A DNA stretch of 64,000 bases from assembly GCA_014338405.1 (NCBI GenBank), contig JTDE01000136.1, positions 182,229-246,228 of the forward strand. The letters run 5' to 3'. Of the stretch, positions 1 to 11,454 are shown piece by piece; the first letter of the stretch is position 1; each line of letters begins with the position of its first letter. The position numbers and the translations under genes are program-made. The DNA is from Paragonimus skrjabini miyazakii. Its lineage: Eukaryota > Platyhelminthes > Trematoda > Plagiorchiida > Troglotrematidae. The notes beneath the pieces were generated by a model. That model ran no database searches, was not told the DNA's origin, and was given only the letters and a program-made list of their open reading frames with translations.

Positions 1-371
1 TTCAGAATTATACACATCAAAGACACTTGATTGATATCACATTGTAACATGTTGCGGGTATGTTGAGAGTAATTTTTTGCACTACTTGGTGAAAATCTTA
101 AATTTGTAACTTTCGACTGATTTCCTAACCATGATCTTACCACAGTATTTAAGGAAACACATAATTCTAAACTAGCAAAAGGATACTTCAAAGATGTAAA
201 CATTTCGCTGCGGTTCACTCATTCTTCATACGTTACCTCACTTGGCAAACAATTTATCTTGCTTTTACTACGTCTTTCCTCATGTGACTAGTATGAAACA
301 TTTAGAAAGATATTCTGTGTGTATGAAAGTATTTGAAGAAGGTTGAATGGTTGTAATGTCTGGTGCATAAA

Positions 372-510
372 ATTAGGTCAAATCTGAGCTTCAAGCGGAT
401 TCAAACTTCAGGAAGAAACAGTATTTCGGAAAGCCAGAAGTGTTCTACCAGCCAAGCAACAACGCCCAAACACTGATCGGTAACATGCTGATCTTGATGA
501 ATTTCAGCAT
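372..510 (-). mobile_element. tRNA-derived SINE, family B, inverted partner
   Basis: Read on the minus strand, this stretch carries a box-A-like segment (GGCTGGTAGAACAC), then about 40 nt, then a box-B-like segment (GTTTGAATCC) and the tail GCTCAGATTTGACC. The same order and spacing are seen in the clearest family B copy at 60.84-61.09 kb (GCTGGTAGAGCGC, GGTTCGAGTTC, GCTCTGACTTTCC). It is diverged. It lies head to head with the plus-strand copy that starts at about 515. The family assignment rests on visual alignment within this window only. Confidence 0.5.
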
Positions 511-514
511 GAGC

Positions 515-720
515 TGCTTCTGAAATCCTGCCGGGAAAGTGGATCCCTTGTTGACTTAAAAGATTCCAGATAAGACAGTGGAATGGGTAAGTGGTCGCGT
601 GCAAACGTGCAATTTCCGAGTTCCACTGTAATTTGTCAGGTCAGTTGGTGCACTGCTAGTGATGTTTGGAAGTGCTCTTCCTGTCGCTGGTTTTAGTTCA
701 AATAAACAATGACCTTTTCA
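515..720 (+). mobile_element. tRNA-derived SINE, family B
   Basis: This aligns by eye with the copy at 60.84-61.09 kb. Shared landmarks in order are CCTGCCGG near the start, a GACAGTGG...GGGTAAG segment, AATTTCCGAG at about 630, CAGTTGG in the box A region, CCTGTCGCTGGTTTTAGTTCA in the box B region, and a GACCTTTTC tail. Box A is eroded, so this copy is probably inactive. Together with the minus copy at 372-510 it forms an inverted pair. Confidence 0.55.
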
Positions 721-981
721 TGATTGAACCCATCTTACCTCTACAGTTCCGCTAAATTATCCAGCAATTACACACAAGTTTTATTCATCGTAATGTCAAT
801 TTGCCATCGCAGTTCAGGTGTCACGATACATTCAAATTATAACACAATGAATTTATTATCAATGCGTTAAATAGTGTCCATTTTGCAATACTGTTTATAA
901 GGGTTCTGCTTCAAATTTACCAGGCTGTGGTTCCGCCATATTTTTACCGGGTAAGTTAGAAGAGGCGAATCAACAAATTCG

Positions 982-1006
982 CTCAGTCACTCAGTCACTC
1001 ACTCAC
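982..1006. repeat. Short (CAGTCACT)n-type tandem repeat
   Basis: CTCAGTCACT is repeated about two and a half times, ending in CACTCAC. It is simple low-order tandem sequence with no coding implication. Confidence 0.7.
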
Positions 1007-1256
1007 ATCACTTAGTAGATTACGGGATGATCAAAAAGCATTGAAAGCAAAGTATGATAAAGTGGACTGATGTACTGGAGAACGACAAAGTAACGAACCA
1101 GAATTGTTTTCTGTGTTTGATCATCAGGCCAACTACAACAAAATAAATATGGAAAACAGCAATTATGGTGGGTCAAAAAGACGATAAAGAGAAGTTATGA
1201 ACGGCGTGCCTATTACCAGTTACGCAATCACTGTTCCAAACCGTGGGTTTGATTGA

Positions 1257-1700
1257 TTATGAGCCAGGAGAGATTAAGTGTCTGCACGAACGTCTGAGCA
1301 CAGAGGTCAGAGTTGTATATTGTATATTGTGTAATAATGGCGTCTGTAACGGTCTCGTTCGGAATCCCATCGTTTTTGATCCATTATTTGGCACTTGGTA
1401 AACAATCTGGAAAGCATATTTCTTACTGACACAGTGACTAGACTCAGTCAAATGAACAACAATCGCACTCGAAATCGTTTTAATAACAACACTGTTCAAC
1501 CATGAAAGATGAAGTTTACGTACTCTATCAGACAAGCGCTTTGTAGTACGACCAGTGTACAGTGCTCGACATGAGCAAACAAATGTGTACACACAGCAGC
1601 TGGTTGTAGAACGTGGAAGTGTGTGTATGAGTTGTAACATGATGTACTTGAAACAGAGTCTCGTAAAACAGACAAACTAAAGTTTGCAACTTCCAATTTC
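1257..1700 (-). pseudogene. Penelope-like element GIY-YIG endonuclease fragment
   Basis: The minus-strand frame from about 1640 to 1340 contains CVYTFVCSCRALYTGRTTKR followed by a L-x-x-R-V-R-K segment, then SSAIVVHLTESSH and AFQIVYQV. This is the layout of the GIY-YIG endonuclease of EN-positive Penelope-like retroelements: a Cys-containing strand, YxGRT, R-x-R, and a His-rich HL-x-x-S-x-H segment. Near 1,340 the frame breaks. In another frame the next stretch reads SDLCAQTFVQTLNLSWLIIN, which lines up with SPPLCSQKRLVKALNLPW of the fragment at 3.9-4.15 kb. It is therefore a frameshifted C-terminal remnant without a visible RT. The family rests on established PLE architecture; the degradation is seen directly. 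Confidence 0.72.
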
Positions 1701-3150
1701 TACCAACTTTTTGAAGATCTGAAGCTATAAAATTCCGTTTCCAAGCCAAACAACTAAGATAGTACAAAACATTGGTCATTTGCGCAAACGTTTAGTTATG
1801 TTGAGAGAATTGAAAAACTTCAGATTTCCTTTGGGTAGTTTGTCTTACTACTTTTAGTCAAATATTGCTGAGTTACGTCTATGCATTAAAGTGACATAAA
1901 ACGTCATCGCAATTGCGTATGGCCTGAATTTGATAGTCTCATGTGTTTCTGCATTGTCCACTTTTATTTCAACCCAGCGTATATTTGAAAGTTTGTTGAA
2001 CACAAAGCTAAGTACTTCGGACACAATGTGTATTTTACTCCAGATTTGAGATAGAAATTGTTTTGCTGTGGCTAAAAATGGTGTGGTTATCTGTTTAATT
2101 TCGTTTGTAGAATAGTATTATCAAAATGCTCAAATGCAATAGATAAAATTTCAAAAAGATGATTTTGAAGATGACCAAGACAAACAAGTAGTAGACGCAG
2201 CATTGGTGTACACGCAGAATGAATATAGTCGTTCGTTGTAAAAAGTGAAAAATAAATTCAAATTATCCGTTGAAGATATGTAACCACTTTCGCTAACATA
2301 AATATGGCTGAACAACTCATAGTCCGATTCGTTAAAGAAATATTCACCGATCAGAACTAATGTAGACAGCAGGGTTTGTGACAATGAAATAGTACACGTG
2401 GATAGCAGAACGTTTAAATTGTCAGTAGCAATGCCAATTTGGAGTTATAAGAACGAAGATCAACTGATTGCTATGTCTGATGAATCGATACAGAGTGAGT
2501 GTAAATGCTCATGCGATGGACGGCAAGCAATCTTCAAAACGTAGTTTATAAACACTGGATAAAAAGTTTCATTTTTAATAGAACGTTCTACCGGATATAA
2601 TTGAGAATGTCTAATCAGATATAGTTGCAATCTAGATGCGTACCCGATTTCGTGAACGATTTTGATAGCTATCATGAAAAATGTGATCGGATGAAGTAAG
2701 TTTGAAACTTCCATGCGTACACGATATATAGCACCAATATCCATCCTCATTTTCATACACTTTCAAAGTTTTTTTATTTCAGTTGTTCTCCCTACACTTC
2801 AAAAAATTTAATTGCACACAATGATTAACTGTTGACGGTTATCTAGTTAAGCTCATACAAAATTAATTATAGCAGTAGACCACGACTGACTGACGAGTTG
2901 TTGAAATAATTATCTAAAATCAACTGTGGCGAGCTGAAGTGTGTTATGTTGGAAGAGATTTAAATTTGCAGGGAAACAGATTATCATCACAATGTATATG
3001 ACTATACATTACTGACAATCAATCACATTTTTGTCCATGTGAACATTAGTGCCTGATGCTTTGATCCAAGGAGATAGCAATGTTGCAACTTCAACCAAAT
3101 TCGGGTGCTATGTTGAAAACAAATGAGACATTTTCCGTCAAGTAATCGAA
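1701..3150. other. AT-rich stretch, nothing recognised
   Basis: Both strands show only short frames with unremarkable composition, for example around 2.15-2.38 and 2.46-2.76 kb on minus. No splice-bounded coding island, repeat or RNA gene could be supported. Confidence 0.5.
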
Positions 3151-3153
3151 ATC

Positions 3154-3393
3154 TTAAGAACTGTTTGCTCTGAAGGAACCTGCAATACTTTTTACTGACG
3201 TTTTAACTCGGTCTTCTGAACTGTAACCTGAAAGGACGCATATTTTGTTGTTCCATTTTAATAGAGCTAGGCGTACTGATTTAAGCAATTCATCATCTGA
3301 CAATCTGGTCGTGTGTAGGGATCTGTATATTTCTGAATGCGTTTCAGTACAGTTGTTTCGTCTAGTAGTCATAACCTTATATATTGGAGAGAA
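3154..3393 (-). CDS. Exon-like minus-strand frame, unrecognised
   Basis: An open minus-strand frame follows a plausible acceptor (CTCTCCAATATATAAG, exon from about 3383). Its translation is protein-like and contains LSDDELLKSVRLALLKWNNK and a Ser/Lys-rich end before a TAA. About 78 codons are open. I do not recognise a domain. It might be a terminal exon or chance. Only RNA evidence or homology could decide, so confidence is low. Confidence 0.25.
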   Translation of the reverse strand, partial: FSPIYKVMTTRRNNCTETHSEIYRSLHTTRLSDDELLKSVRLALLKWNNKICVLSGYSSEDRVKTSVKSIAGSFRANSS

Positions 3394-3900
3394 AGTACAG
3401 TACATTTAATAATTTAACAAACAAAACATTTTGAAAACGAACAAATAAGTTTCAGGGATATTTGAAAAAAAATCGATGTACACATGGGTTGCACATGTTG
3501 TAAAACATTAACAACACAGAACATTTTATAAAATCACTTTACTTCCGCTTTTTTGTTTATCATAGATATTTTTTTTAAGGCAAAATCTTTGAAGTCAAAA
3601 ATCACATTTTTTCACGGTTGAGAAATTAGTTTTTATTTCCAAGTAATCTGGTTTTAAGTTTCGAAATTCTGTTTTTTTTTTCTGACTAACAGGTCGCGTT
3701 TGTTCACTTTCCTAATCCGGGAAACAGAAAATGAGAAGAAGCGCGTAGCAAACAAGCTTGTTTTCAGTATTTCATTATCAGGCTAAATACAACACATTTA
3801 TATGGGTTCGACAGGGGTAGTACATCAATAGGGTGAGGGATGGAAGGCATTAATATCAAGTTATTCAGATTCATCAAATGGTTTTGGCAAATCGGTACTC

Positions 3901-4155
3901 CTACGTAACAGATCGATCCGAGTTATTGATACATGGCCACGGGAGATTCAATGCTTTGACCAGACGCTTTTGTGAACATAACGGGGGTGAGTGTAATAGA
4001 ATTTCGATGGCTTCTGCGATGGCTAATAAACGACCTTTGACACATTTCGATTGCACTCCGCAGACTCGATAGATCGGTTTGAACGAATCAGCCGGGTTAA
4101 TCACATGGTTCGATTCGACCAAGTGTGCAGCGCTTCTTCTCATGACTAAACCGGG
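3901..4155 (-). pseudogene. Penelope-like element endonuclease C-terminus
   Basis: The minus-strand frame reads AAHLVESNHVINPADSFKPIYRV, continues through a KCVKGRLLAIAEAIEI core, and ends with SPPLCSQKRLVKALNLPWP. These segments match the order of the EN C-terminal region in the fragments at 1.26-1.70 kb and 20.11-20.34 kb (HL-x-x-S/N-x-H, F-x-x-IYRV, LL-IAEAI, L-NLPW). The catalytic GIY-YIG part upstream (higher coordinates) is missing or too diverged. It has the same orientation as the 1.3 kb fragment but repeats the same C-terminal region, so the two are separate insertions. Confidence 0.65.
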
Positions 4156-4720
4156 CATATTCACGGTACTTAAACAGAAAATGATATGGAAACTTCTGTA
4201 TTAACTAACGAGACGAGTGTTATCTGATTTTATGGGTTCCCTAATGTATTTTTAACATAGTACCCCATAAGAGCGACGATTGTCATCAACTGAATCAGTA
4301 AAGCTGTACATCGACGATGAGTTTGTATTTTGGAACATCTTCACTATTTGTGAATGGCCGTCTAAATTAATTAATAGATTGGTCAGACCTATTATGAAAT
4401 TAGTGAGGGTTTTATCTTTGTTTCGTGACAATAAGTTGCGTCACTGATAAATTCAATTGAGAGATGAACTAATGTCAGTTGGTTTCTTAAAAATGATTCA
4501 AGCATAAATATCTTGGGACATGAAGGCTCTTACTGAACGATGTATGTGCCACGATAATCACATGCGAGAAGATATCTTAATAATAGATTTATTGTTATGT
4601 GTGGTTCGTTTTAGATGAAATGAGAATGCTATGAAAAGGGGTGAAAACTACACATGTAACCGTATTTTGGGCGGACCCAGACCGAAATGTGTTCTGTAGA
4701 CGATTTTTTCACCATTGATT

Positions 4721-4793
4721 AGACAGAACATCACCCACAATTGATTGCAGATGTCGCATTGACTTTTCAGTGGCCTGTCCTTTCGAGACGATC
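4721..4793 (-). mobile_element. SINE family A, 3' part, inverted
   Basis: The reverse complement carries the family A 3' landmarks in order: a CCACTGAAAAGTCAATGCGACA segment equivalent to GACTGGAAAGTCTATGGGAATGCGACA of the 41 kb copy, then TGCAATCAATTGTGGGTGATGTTC. Its 5' side points right and abuts the start of the plus copy at about 4816, giving a head-to-head pair. Confidence 0.7.
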
Positions 4794-4815
4794 AGACAAC
4801 CTGTGCACTGCTCAC

Positions 4816-5080
4816 AAGCGAATGTGATTGAGCGTTCACGTACGATGGTAATTCGATCGTGCCTAATGTGAGCCCAGTGGCACAGTGGTAAACATGGTTG
4901 CCTCATGAAAACGTGGCCGGAGTTCTAGTCCAGGCCGTGGAGAGAATATGCACTACTGACAATCTCTGATGAAAGCTAAACTCGAGTCTAGTGCTTCTTT
5001 CCAAAGAGATCGACTGGAAAATCTATGGAAATGCGACAGCTGCGATCAGTTATAGGTGATGTTCAATCCATATGAAAACG
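4816..5080 (+). mobile_element. tRNA-derived SINE, family A
   Basis: Near full length. It starts with GCGAATGTG...GAGCGTTCAC, then CGTGCCTAATGTGAG, a pol III box A (GTGGCACAGTGGT, about 4877), a box-B-like GGAGTTCTAGTCC (about 4919), ATGCACTACTGA, CTCGAGTCTAGTGCTTCTTT and GACAGCTGCGATCAGTTATAGGTGATGTTCA in two adjoining blocks. Box A and B spacing is tRNA-like, so the family is tRNA-derived (inference from promoter geometry). Divergence from the copies at 41 and 52 kb is roughly 10-20% by eye. Confidence 0.8.
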
Positions 5081-5860
5081 TGTCAGTTGACAGAATTGTT
5101 CCGTTCTTAAAACATTCACACTGTTTTATATATAATAGTGTAGTAAATGTTTAATAACATCAGTGCCATTCCATTGGATAATCAAAAAAACACCTCATAT
5201 GATGTCTCAATTTGACAGAAGTGTGGCAACGTCGTTTAAACAAGAAAGAAACAGTTTTGCATTGTTTTGTTTGCAAACAAAACATAACTGAACAAATACT
5301 TACCATGAACTATGACGCTAAAATGAAACAACTGACATCATTTTTACGAGACGTGGTTGCAGAATTTTCCCCATCGCGCAACAGAAAATGGGGTCCATGA
5401 CAAGGTGAATCCTTACTGAAGAACCATTGCTAACAAATGGTGCTGCCATCGTAATGAGCTCTGAGGAAGTTTTACAGAAATCCATCGTCATTCTTGTATT
5501 TCCAAACACATACCTTTAATGGAATAGTATTCCGGAGAAGACAAACTTCGTGAACCGCAACGTCAGTGTCACTCACAAAATGTATACTAACAATGGTATT
5601 CTATGAGGGATGAATACGTTCACCTATTTCGGGTTCACTTGCACCTCGACTATACGTTTAATTAACCTATAACCAGGACATTATCCATAATAGATCTACT
5701 TCCACCAAGTGTATAGGATATCTTCACGCGGAGTTCTAAGATAACGAGTTTGTGATCAGCAGATAGATATGCATATATTTATACGGCACCGATGCGTCAA
5801 CATCTTACATCTACCAATATTGTCATATGCTCACTCTACATCAAGTACGAAGTGATGGAA
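5081..5860. other. Intergenic stretch, nothing recognised
   Basis: Short overlapping frames on both strands (5.21-5.51 kb) look like mutual shadows. No repeat or splice-bounded exon was supported. Confidence 0.45.
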
Positions 5861-5861
5861 T

Positions 5862-6170
5862 CTAAGGTTGAACAGACGCAACGGTTATTCTAAATGCTTT
5901 GTCTGTGTTCAACTCAAACACACTTGCGACGGCTGTGACGTGTGAACCAGTTGGAAGACAGGTGAACATAGCAGACACTGGATAGGAACCGGGTAACAGA
6001 TCAATCTTTTGTTTCATTAATGCACATAAGCGTAGTGTAAAGATTGGTGAGATCACTATCAAGTCATGGACACTAGTGTCAGTAGGCCATTGTAGATGAA
6101 AAGCAAATGTAATTGTAGGTAATTTTAAGATGATCGGCAGAAGGGTCAACTGTATCTTTTGCAGACAATC
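5862..6170 (-). CDS. Candidate terminal exon (103 codons), unrecognised
   Basis: A strong minus-strand acceptor (TTACTGCCTTTGCCAG, exon from 6170) opens a frame of 102 codons that ends in TAG at 5862-5864, in phase 0. The protein begins DCLQKIQLTLLPIILKLP and contains FAFHLQWPTDTSVHDLIVIS, LLPGSYPVSAMFTCLPTGSH and a VASVQP end. Composition is balanced, with no low-complexity runs, as expected for a globular domain. An open frame this long is uncommon in AT-rich DNA but not decisive. No family could be named and no partner exon was found. Confidence 0.4.
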   Translation of the reverse strand, partial: DCLQKIQLTLLPIILKLPTITFAFHLQWPTDTSVHDLIVISPIFTLRLCALMKQKIDLLPGSYPVSAMFTCLPTGSHVTAVASVFELNTDKAFRITVASVQP

Positions 6171-6199
6171 CTGGCAAAGGCAGTAAGCTAACACTGCAT

Positions 6200-8370
6200 T
6201 TACCTGTCGTTTTTGCGTTAAAGTCTACCTCTATGGCCAGATCATAAAGTCACAACAAGAGTTATCAGATAATCGTGAAAATAGTACTCTATCAAATTTA
6301 GGGTTAGAAAGATGCCAACACCAAGCTAACACGACAATGTGGCACTTATATTTTACTGCCCAAATCAATCGTACTTCATACCTGAAAAACTTAACCTCCC
6401 TTCACAAGATCAAGATGCACACTGTGGGTGAGCGGTTGACTCCTAAATGATACATTGAAACTTGTAAGACGTATTTGTTGAAAGGCATCGTTTGCACATC
6501 TCAGTGATCACTTGAACGCTGTTAATTTGACTGGAATACAACAAATTCACACTTGGAAGAACTTTCTATCACAAGTCAATAGCATATCGATCAAGAATAG
6601 GATACTGGTCCTTTGGTGGAGGGTATGAACTTACATTGAGTCATGCCCAGATTCTACGCCGATAGAACAATCCGTAGACAAAATTCCACCGCTGGGTACA
6701 AATCGCCTAGTTGGTTATCAGAACTGTCTGTGGAGATAGACAGGGTAGTTTTCGGGTGATTTATTGATGCGCTTCACGGTAAAGATGCAACCAGACTGGG
6801 CTTCATTGAACAAGACTGGCGAAGTGTTTCGTACTGGTTATTAGCGGCCGGGCCTGTTCAACTTCCAGAAAGTGTTTCACATATGGTTTTGTGAAGTTTA
6901 CTAATTACAGAGTTTTCGCACCTCGCGAACGTGTAACTTGTTTGATAGTGTCCCATCCTGTGGGAAGTGTTATATCTCCCCAAGTAGTTTGCCATCTGCT
7001 GTAGGCTGAATACCAGATGTGCAACTTTACGATTAGTCTGAATTCATTTAACGATGATATTGATCTAAGTGATTTATGTAGCTCAATACAAGTGCGTTTG
7101 CTGAAATATTAGTACATTTTAAACGGATTCGTACTAACGATCGTTGTTGATACGTCAAAGACGGACGTGTCCGAATAATTAATCAGGGCAAACACAACAT
7201 GGAGCAGAGTTAACACAGCTAGGATGATTAGAACAAAGTTGTTCGTTTTCATTTATCCCTTGGTAACATGACGCTTAATGTGAACAGTAAAGTTTATGAA
7301 AAACCGTGATCTAGGAATCAGAAATATTTTGTAAGAGAGCGCTGAAGCACTATCTCTTAAAGTGATTTCATCGATCGACATAGATGAAATGAAACAACGA
7401 TGAAAAAAGTTTATTGTTAGTATAGCAATTTTAATTTCGTTTGCAATTCACAATTCCTAATTTATCCACTTCGATCCTCACTCATGCCAAACCGTCAATG
7501 GTTGACTTGTCACTTGTTGCAATGTTAAAGCACATTTTATTCATTCGATGATTATACCAGCGCCGCCTACTCACATTAGGGTAGTTTTGCCAAAAATTCT
7601 TTCGTTTTTGCTCCCCCCAGAGAAACAAGTTGTACGGAATTGCTTGTTAGAGATACGTCTCATTTTTATTAGCTGAAACCGAGATCGCTGAAAAATAAGA
7701 AAAATTAACAGTTGTTTGCATCCATAATTCAAACACGGACGGTCGTATGAGGTCACTTTAACTGTTTCCATGGCAAAGTTCATCTATCGGAAATGTTTGA
7801 TTCATATAATAACAATGTGCGCTTGTTTTATTCTTGAAGGTCGTAAGTTGCTTCTAATCAGTGTTTCATACACTTTGAAGCAAATCTCTTAGAAAGCGAT
7901 TAGTACAACATCTTGACAATTAACGTCATCTGACGATTAACCACATACATTTTTCTCATAATAGAGTAAAGTTAAATTTTTCGCTGAACTCAGTAAACGC
8001 TTTACTCTAAAAAGTTGAGAAATTAAAGGTAACAGATCAGCTTGTCGCGTCTGTTTGCTGTCAAATCAGTAGCGCATCCGTCTGTGATTTGCCAATCCAT
8101 TAGCACAAAACTGACATTCTTGTACTTGTGGATTCTGGCTGAAAAGTTATTTGTAAGTTTAATTTTGATGACAGCCCTTGATAGAATAATATATCCGTCT
8201 TCAAGCATAAATCAACTACTCGTTATAATGGTGTTATCCACTGGAAACGGAGTGAATAATTAAGTTAACTGAGCAAAAGTGGAGACACATAAAGGATGAT
8301 AGAATTAGATGCAGATATCGATCGAGCTGATTAAAAAGAACCTAGGTCACTGGTCAGTCAATCGGCGACT
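6200..8370. other. Intergenic; relatively GC-rich patch at 6.64-7.00 kb
   Basis: No coding island could be supported on either strand. The 6.64-7.00 kb patch is less AT-rich than its surroundings and may be an old repeat, but in translation it shows many stops and no recognisable motif. Confidence 0.4.
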
Positions 8371-8379
8371 GCTTGATTG

Positions 8380-8500
8380 GTCCGTTACTACACGGTCACC
8401 CATTGGATTGACCACACAAATTGGCCATCGATTCAGTGACTTTGAAGCCATGATAATCACACAACCTGAATAAGCTACTTCTGATGGTATACTACTAAGT
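8380..8500. repeat. Dispersed repeat C (partial copies at 18.89 and 23.95 kb)
   Basis: The 19-mer TTCTGATGGTATACTACTA at 8479-8497 recurs exactly at 18888-18906. The 16-mer GTTACTACACGGTCAC at 8384-8399 recurs exactly at 23948-23963. Two unrelated exact matches from one 120-bp block suggest an old interspersed repeat rather than chance. Its full extent and class are unknown. Confidence 0.4.
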
Positions 8501-10625
8501 CAGGTAACCTGAATCTGACAATATCTGTAGTACGGTGTTTTTTATTCCGACAAATTATGATAGGTTACCTGGCAAGTGATAGACTATGTGGTTGGCCTGA
8601 TCAGTGTCCACCTGATACTCGCTTTGAAACCAGGTTTGTTCAATCGGCTACTGGACAGTAATATTTGTAGCAAGAGTTCTTGTGATGAGAAATCACATCA
8701 TCACTGTCGGTTAGTATGTTGAGTTCGATGAAATCGTGTTATGTCAAGTGACCGATTGAAAAACGCACCTTCAAACGAGTGCGAAATCTTAAAAGGGTGT
8801 ATAACTGTTTTTATCAACAGTCATTTGTATGTTTTCACCGATACACCTATATAAATAATAAGTAAACTTATTTATTTTGAGGGAGTGCTTACTCAGACAA
8901 TGCAGCGGTTTTGACAGAGAATTTGAACACTCTTTTGAAAATCCTTCACACGAGCTGAAACTTTCATTGGAGACCTTTGTGGTTAATCCATTTTCCAGTC
9001 ATGTGCTGTTTCAATGTTCTACACTTTCCGTTTTGTTGATGCGTTTGTTGTCAAGAAATACGGTTTCGTGTTCCTCAAATCTGAAGTAGATGGGCCGTAA
9101 AATTATTAAAAGTTAGGGGAAATTTCTTCTTTCAGTTCTTCCCATTTTCTGAAGATCTCCCGGACCATCCAAGAACACATTCTAACTAGGTTCGTGCTGA
9201 GTCGGTATGCTGAGGGATTTAGGCCTCCTCTTTTCTGATTGTCAGTGGTATCAGTTTGTATGTTATAATACTATGGCAGCTAAGTAGCCTTTCTTTTCGG
9301 CATTGTGGCAATAAGCTTTTGTTACAACACTACTACTTGATGAACTCTATAAAAACACGCTAGTTGCACCAACCTTGTAGTTTTTTACACCATGGTTACG
9401 ATTAGATCTTCATTCAGCTCAAACAACTTAGTTGCAGCTGAACTGGAATAACTGTTTTGCTCGAAATAGTCGACCGTTGTTGAACTGTTGTGTACCCACA
9501 CACTGAGCGTTACAGTTGATGCCAGGACAGTTTTTCTGTTGACTTATGGGCCTGGATTGATGAAATAAGTTCATCTTTTTGATTATAGTTAAATGTTCGA
9601 ACATTTGAGCAAACACATTCTGACCAGTGTACGCTGGCTAGTGTGGTGGCACCAGGTCAAATCGAAAAACAAGTGTTTCTTAAGCATTGTGGAAATGATG
9701 TACGTGATCTGCTTGAAGCAATCGGATAGATAGAGGGCAAATGAAAAAGCGAAAGTTTAATGCAATTTGTATATCATCTACAAATGTAATCGGGATAACA
9801 CATTCTCTCCTCAGGGATGTGAGGAGGTTACTATGAAGAATGTTTCGCGACAGAATATACCTCTTCTTGTTTTGGTGTAAGACAACGGTGTACGGTACTA
9901 CCGTTTTAGTATGAAACAAAGCATGAAGTTCATAGGGGACATTGTAGGTGGCTTATGAGTGAGAAGTATTGGTGAATAGACTTGACTCACATGGTCATAT
10001 CATATATGTTTGAGCATTTCTATGACCAAGTTCGTATTCTTTATCTTACTGGACGTCTTGAGAATTCCTTGTCATCGACCCTATTACGCAGTCCATTGGT
10101 TTTTATGTTCGGGGTCAGTTCATTTGTGATGTAAACATTTTGTTTGTGTGAAACGAAATGCGGTGGAAGTCAAACTTGTTGCAATTGTCGTAACCGGGTC
10201 CTGGTTATAACAATGAATATTTATTTGAAGCGTTGCGGAACAGAAGGTAAAGAATTGAGTAAAAGCTAACTAATCAATGATAGTTTACGTGGTTAACAGA
10301 TATTGCGACTCACACAGGTTTTGCTTCAAAGACCATTTTTATGACAAATGAGGCAGCGTACTGTCGTCGGTTGAAAAACGAATGTTGTTCGGAGTCCTCT
10401 GTGAGTACACTGACATCATATATATTCTCAACTACCCAATTACTGAAAGGCAGCACATGTGTGTAGGCGCACTGAATCAACAACGTTAACTCACTGTTTA
10501 TCTTGCACATTTGCTAGCTGATAATGACCCACATTTGGTTGAGTTACCTAACGGACGTTTTCAAACGAACATGTAATAGTTGTCATTTATTCTCCTATTG
10601 ATATTGTACACACACGCTATATAGT
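8501..10625. other. Intergenic, nothing recognised
   Basis: Short frames at 8.88-9.09, 9.43-9.92 and 10.31-10.51 kb have no splice-site support or motif. No repeats shared with the rest of the window were seen. Confidence 0.4.
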
Positions 10626-10632
10626 CATCCAG

Positions 10633-10928
10633 TGGTCTCAAAAACCTCTTTTGACAACGAAGTGGTTAACTATTTTGATGACAAATTTTCGGCGGTTAAC
10701 TCCTTAAGCGTCAGGTTTTATTCACTTGGAGAACGAGGCTCGGCGTGGATCATCTCTCAAGTCTCTCGGTTTGTTGGGAATTTGAAAACTGGTCACATCA
10801 ACCTTTCAGCTTTCTTCCGTATAGAATTTTTGTCTGCACCTTGCACAATACCTCAGAATAATCAATGCACTCCAAACACAACAGGTTTCATTGGCAAGAA
10901 TGATGAAGAAGCCAGGCGTTATGCATGA
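10633..10928 (+). CDS. Candidate exon (about 98 codons), unrecognised
   Basis: The exon would follow the acceptor ATAGTCATCCAG (10632) and runs in one frame to TGA at 10926-10928. Its translation contains SVRFYSLGERGSAWIISQVS, a NLSAFFRIEFLSAPC segment and NQCTPNTTGFIGKNDEEARR, with two N-x-S/T sequons and two cysteines. That would suit an extracellular segment (inference). A GTGAGC donor lies just beyond the stop (TGAC|GTGAGC), so it could be a terminal exon or a slightly decayed internal exon. No family recognised. Confidence 0.35.
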
Positions 10929-11454
10929 CGTGAGCAGAATGACTAACTGGAATAGATATTTGGCTGTTAAAGGAATGAACGGATTTCTCCGAACTCAAGT
11001 AGGTTGTACGGGCTTATCTTGGGAAACTCAAACTAACTGAAGCTTTTCTTACATTCCGTAGCAGGTTCGCAAGTTCATTTTCGGGCTGTGTGCAAATTAG
11101 GACATGGGAACATCGGAGAGAATAGGAGAGTGGGAAATCCTAACAGTTCCCCTTTTGACCTAAATTGCACAGTCTGCTCAGAGATTTGATTTGCCAGTAT
11201 CTTAATTCTGAAAGCTTCTTTCCAAACTTAAGAAGATTAACGTGGTACAGTTCTGGCAACCATCAACAAAAGTCTGATGAAAACTGTGTTCTTTTTGCGT
11301 TCATTCACGTCAGACACTGAGATTTCACTGGTCTTGGTTTAATGCTATTCAAGCTGGTCTGTGGATTTTCCCATCTCAGCTGACCTCTGCAATTAGACAA
11401 GATTAGTGACTGCTTGAAAACCAAAATCCGTTACTATTCATCAGTAACTTCGGT

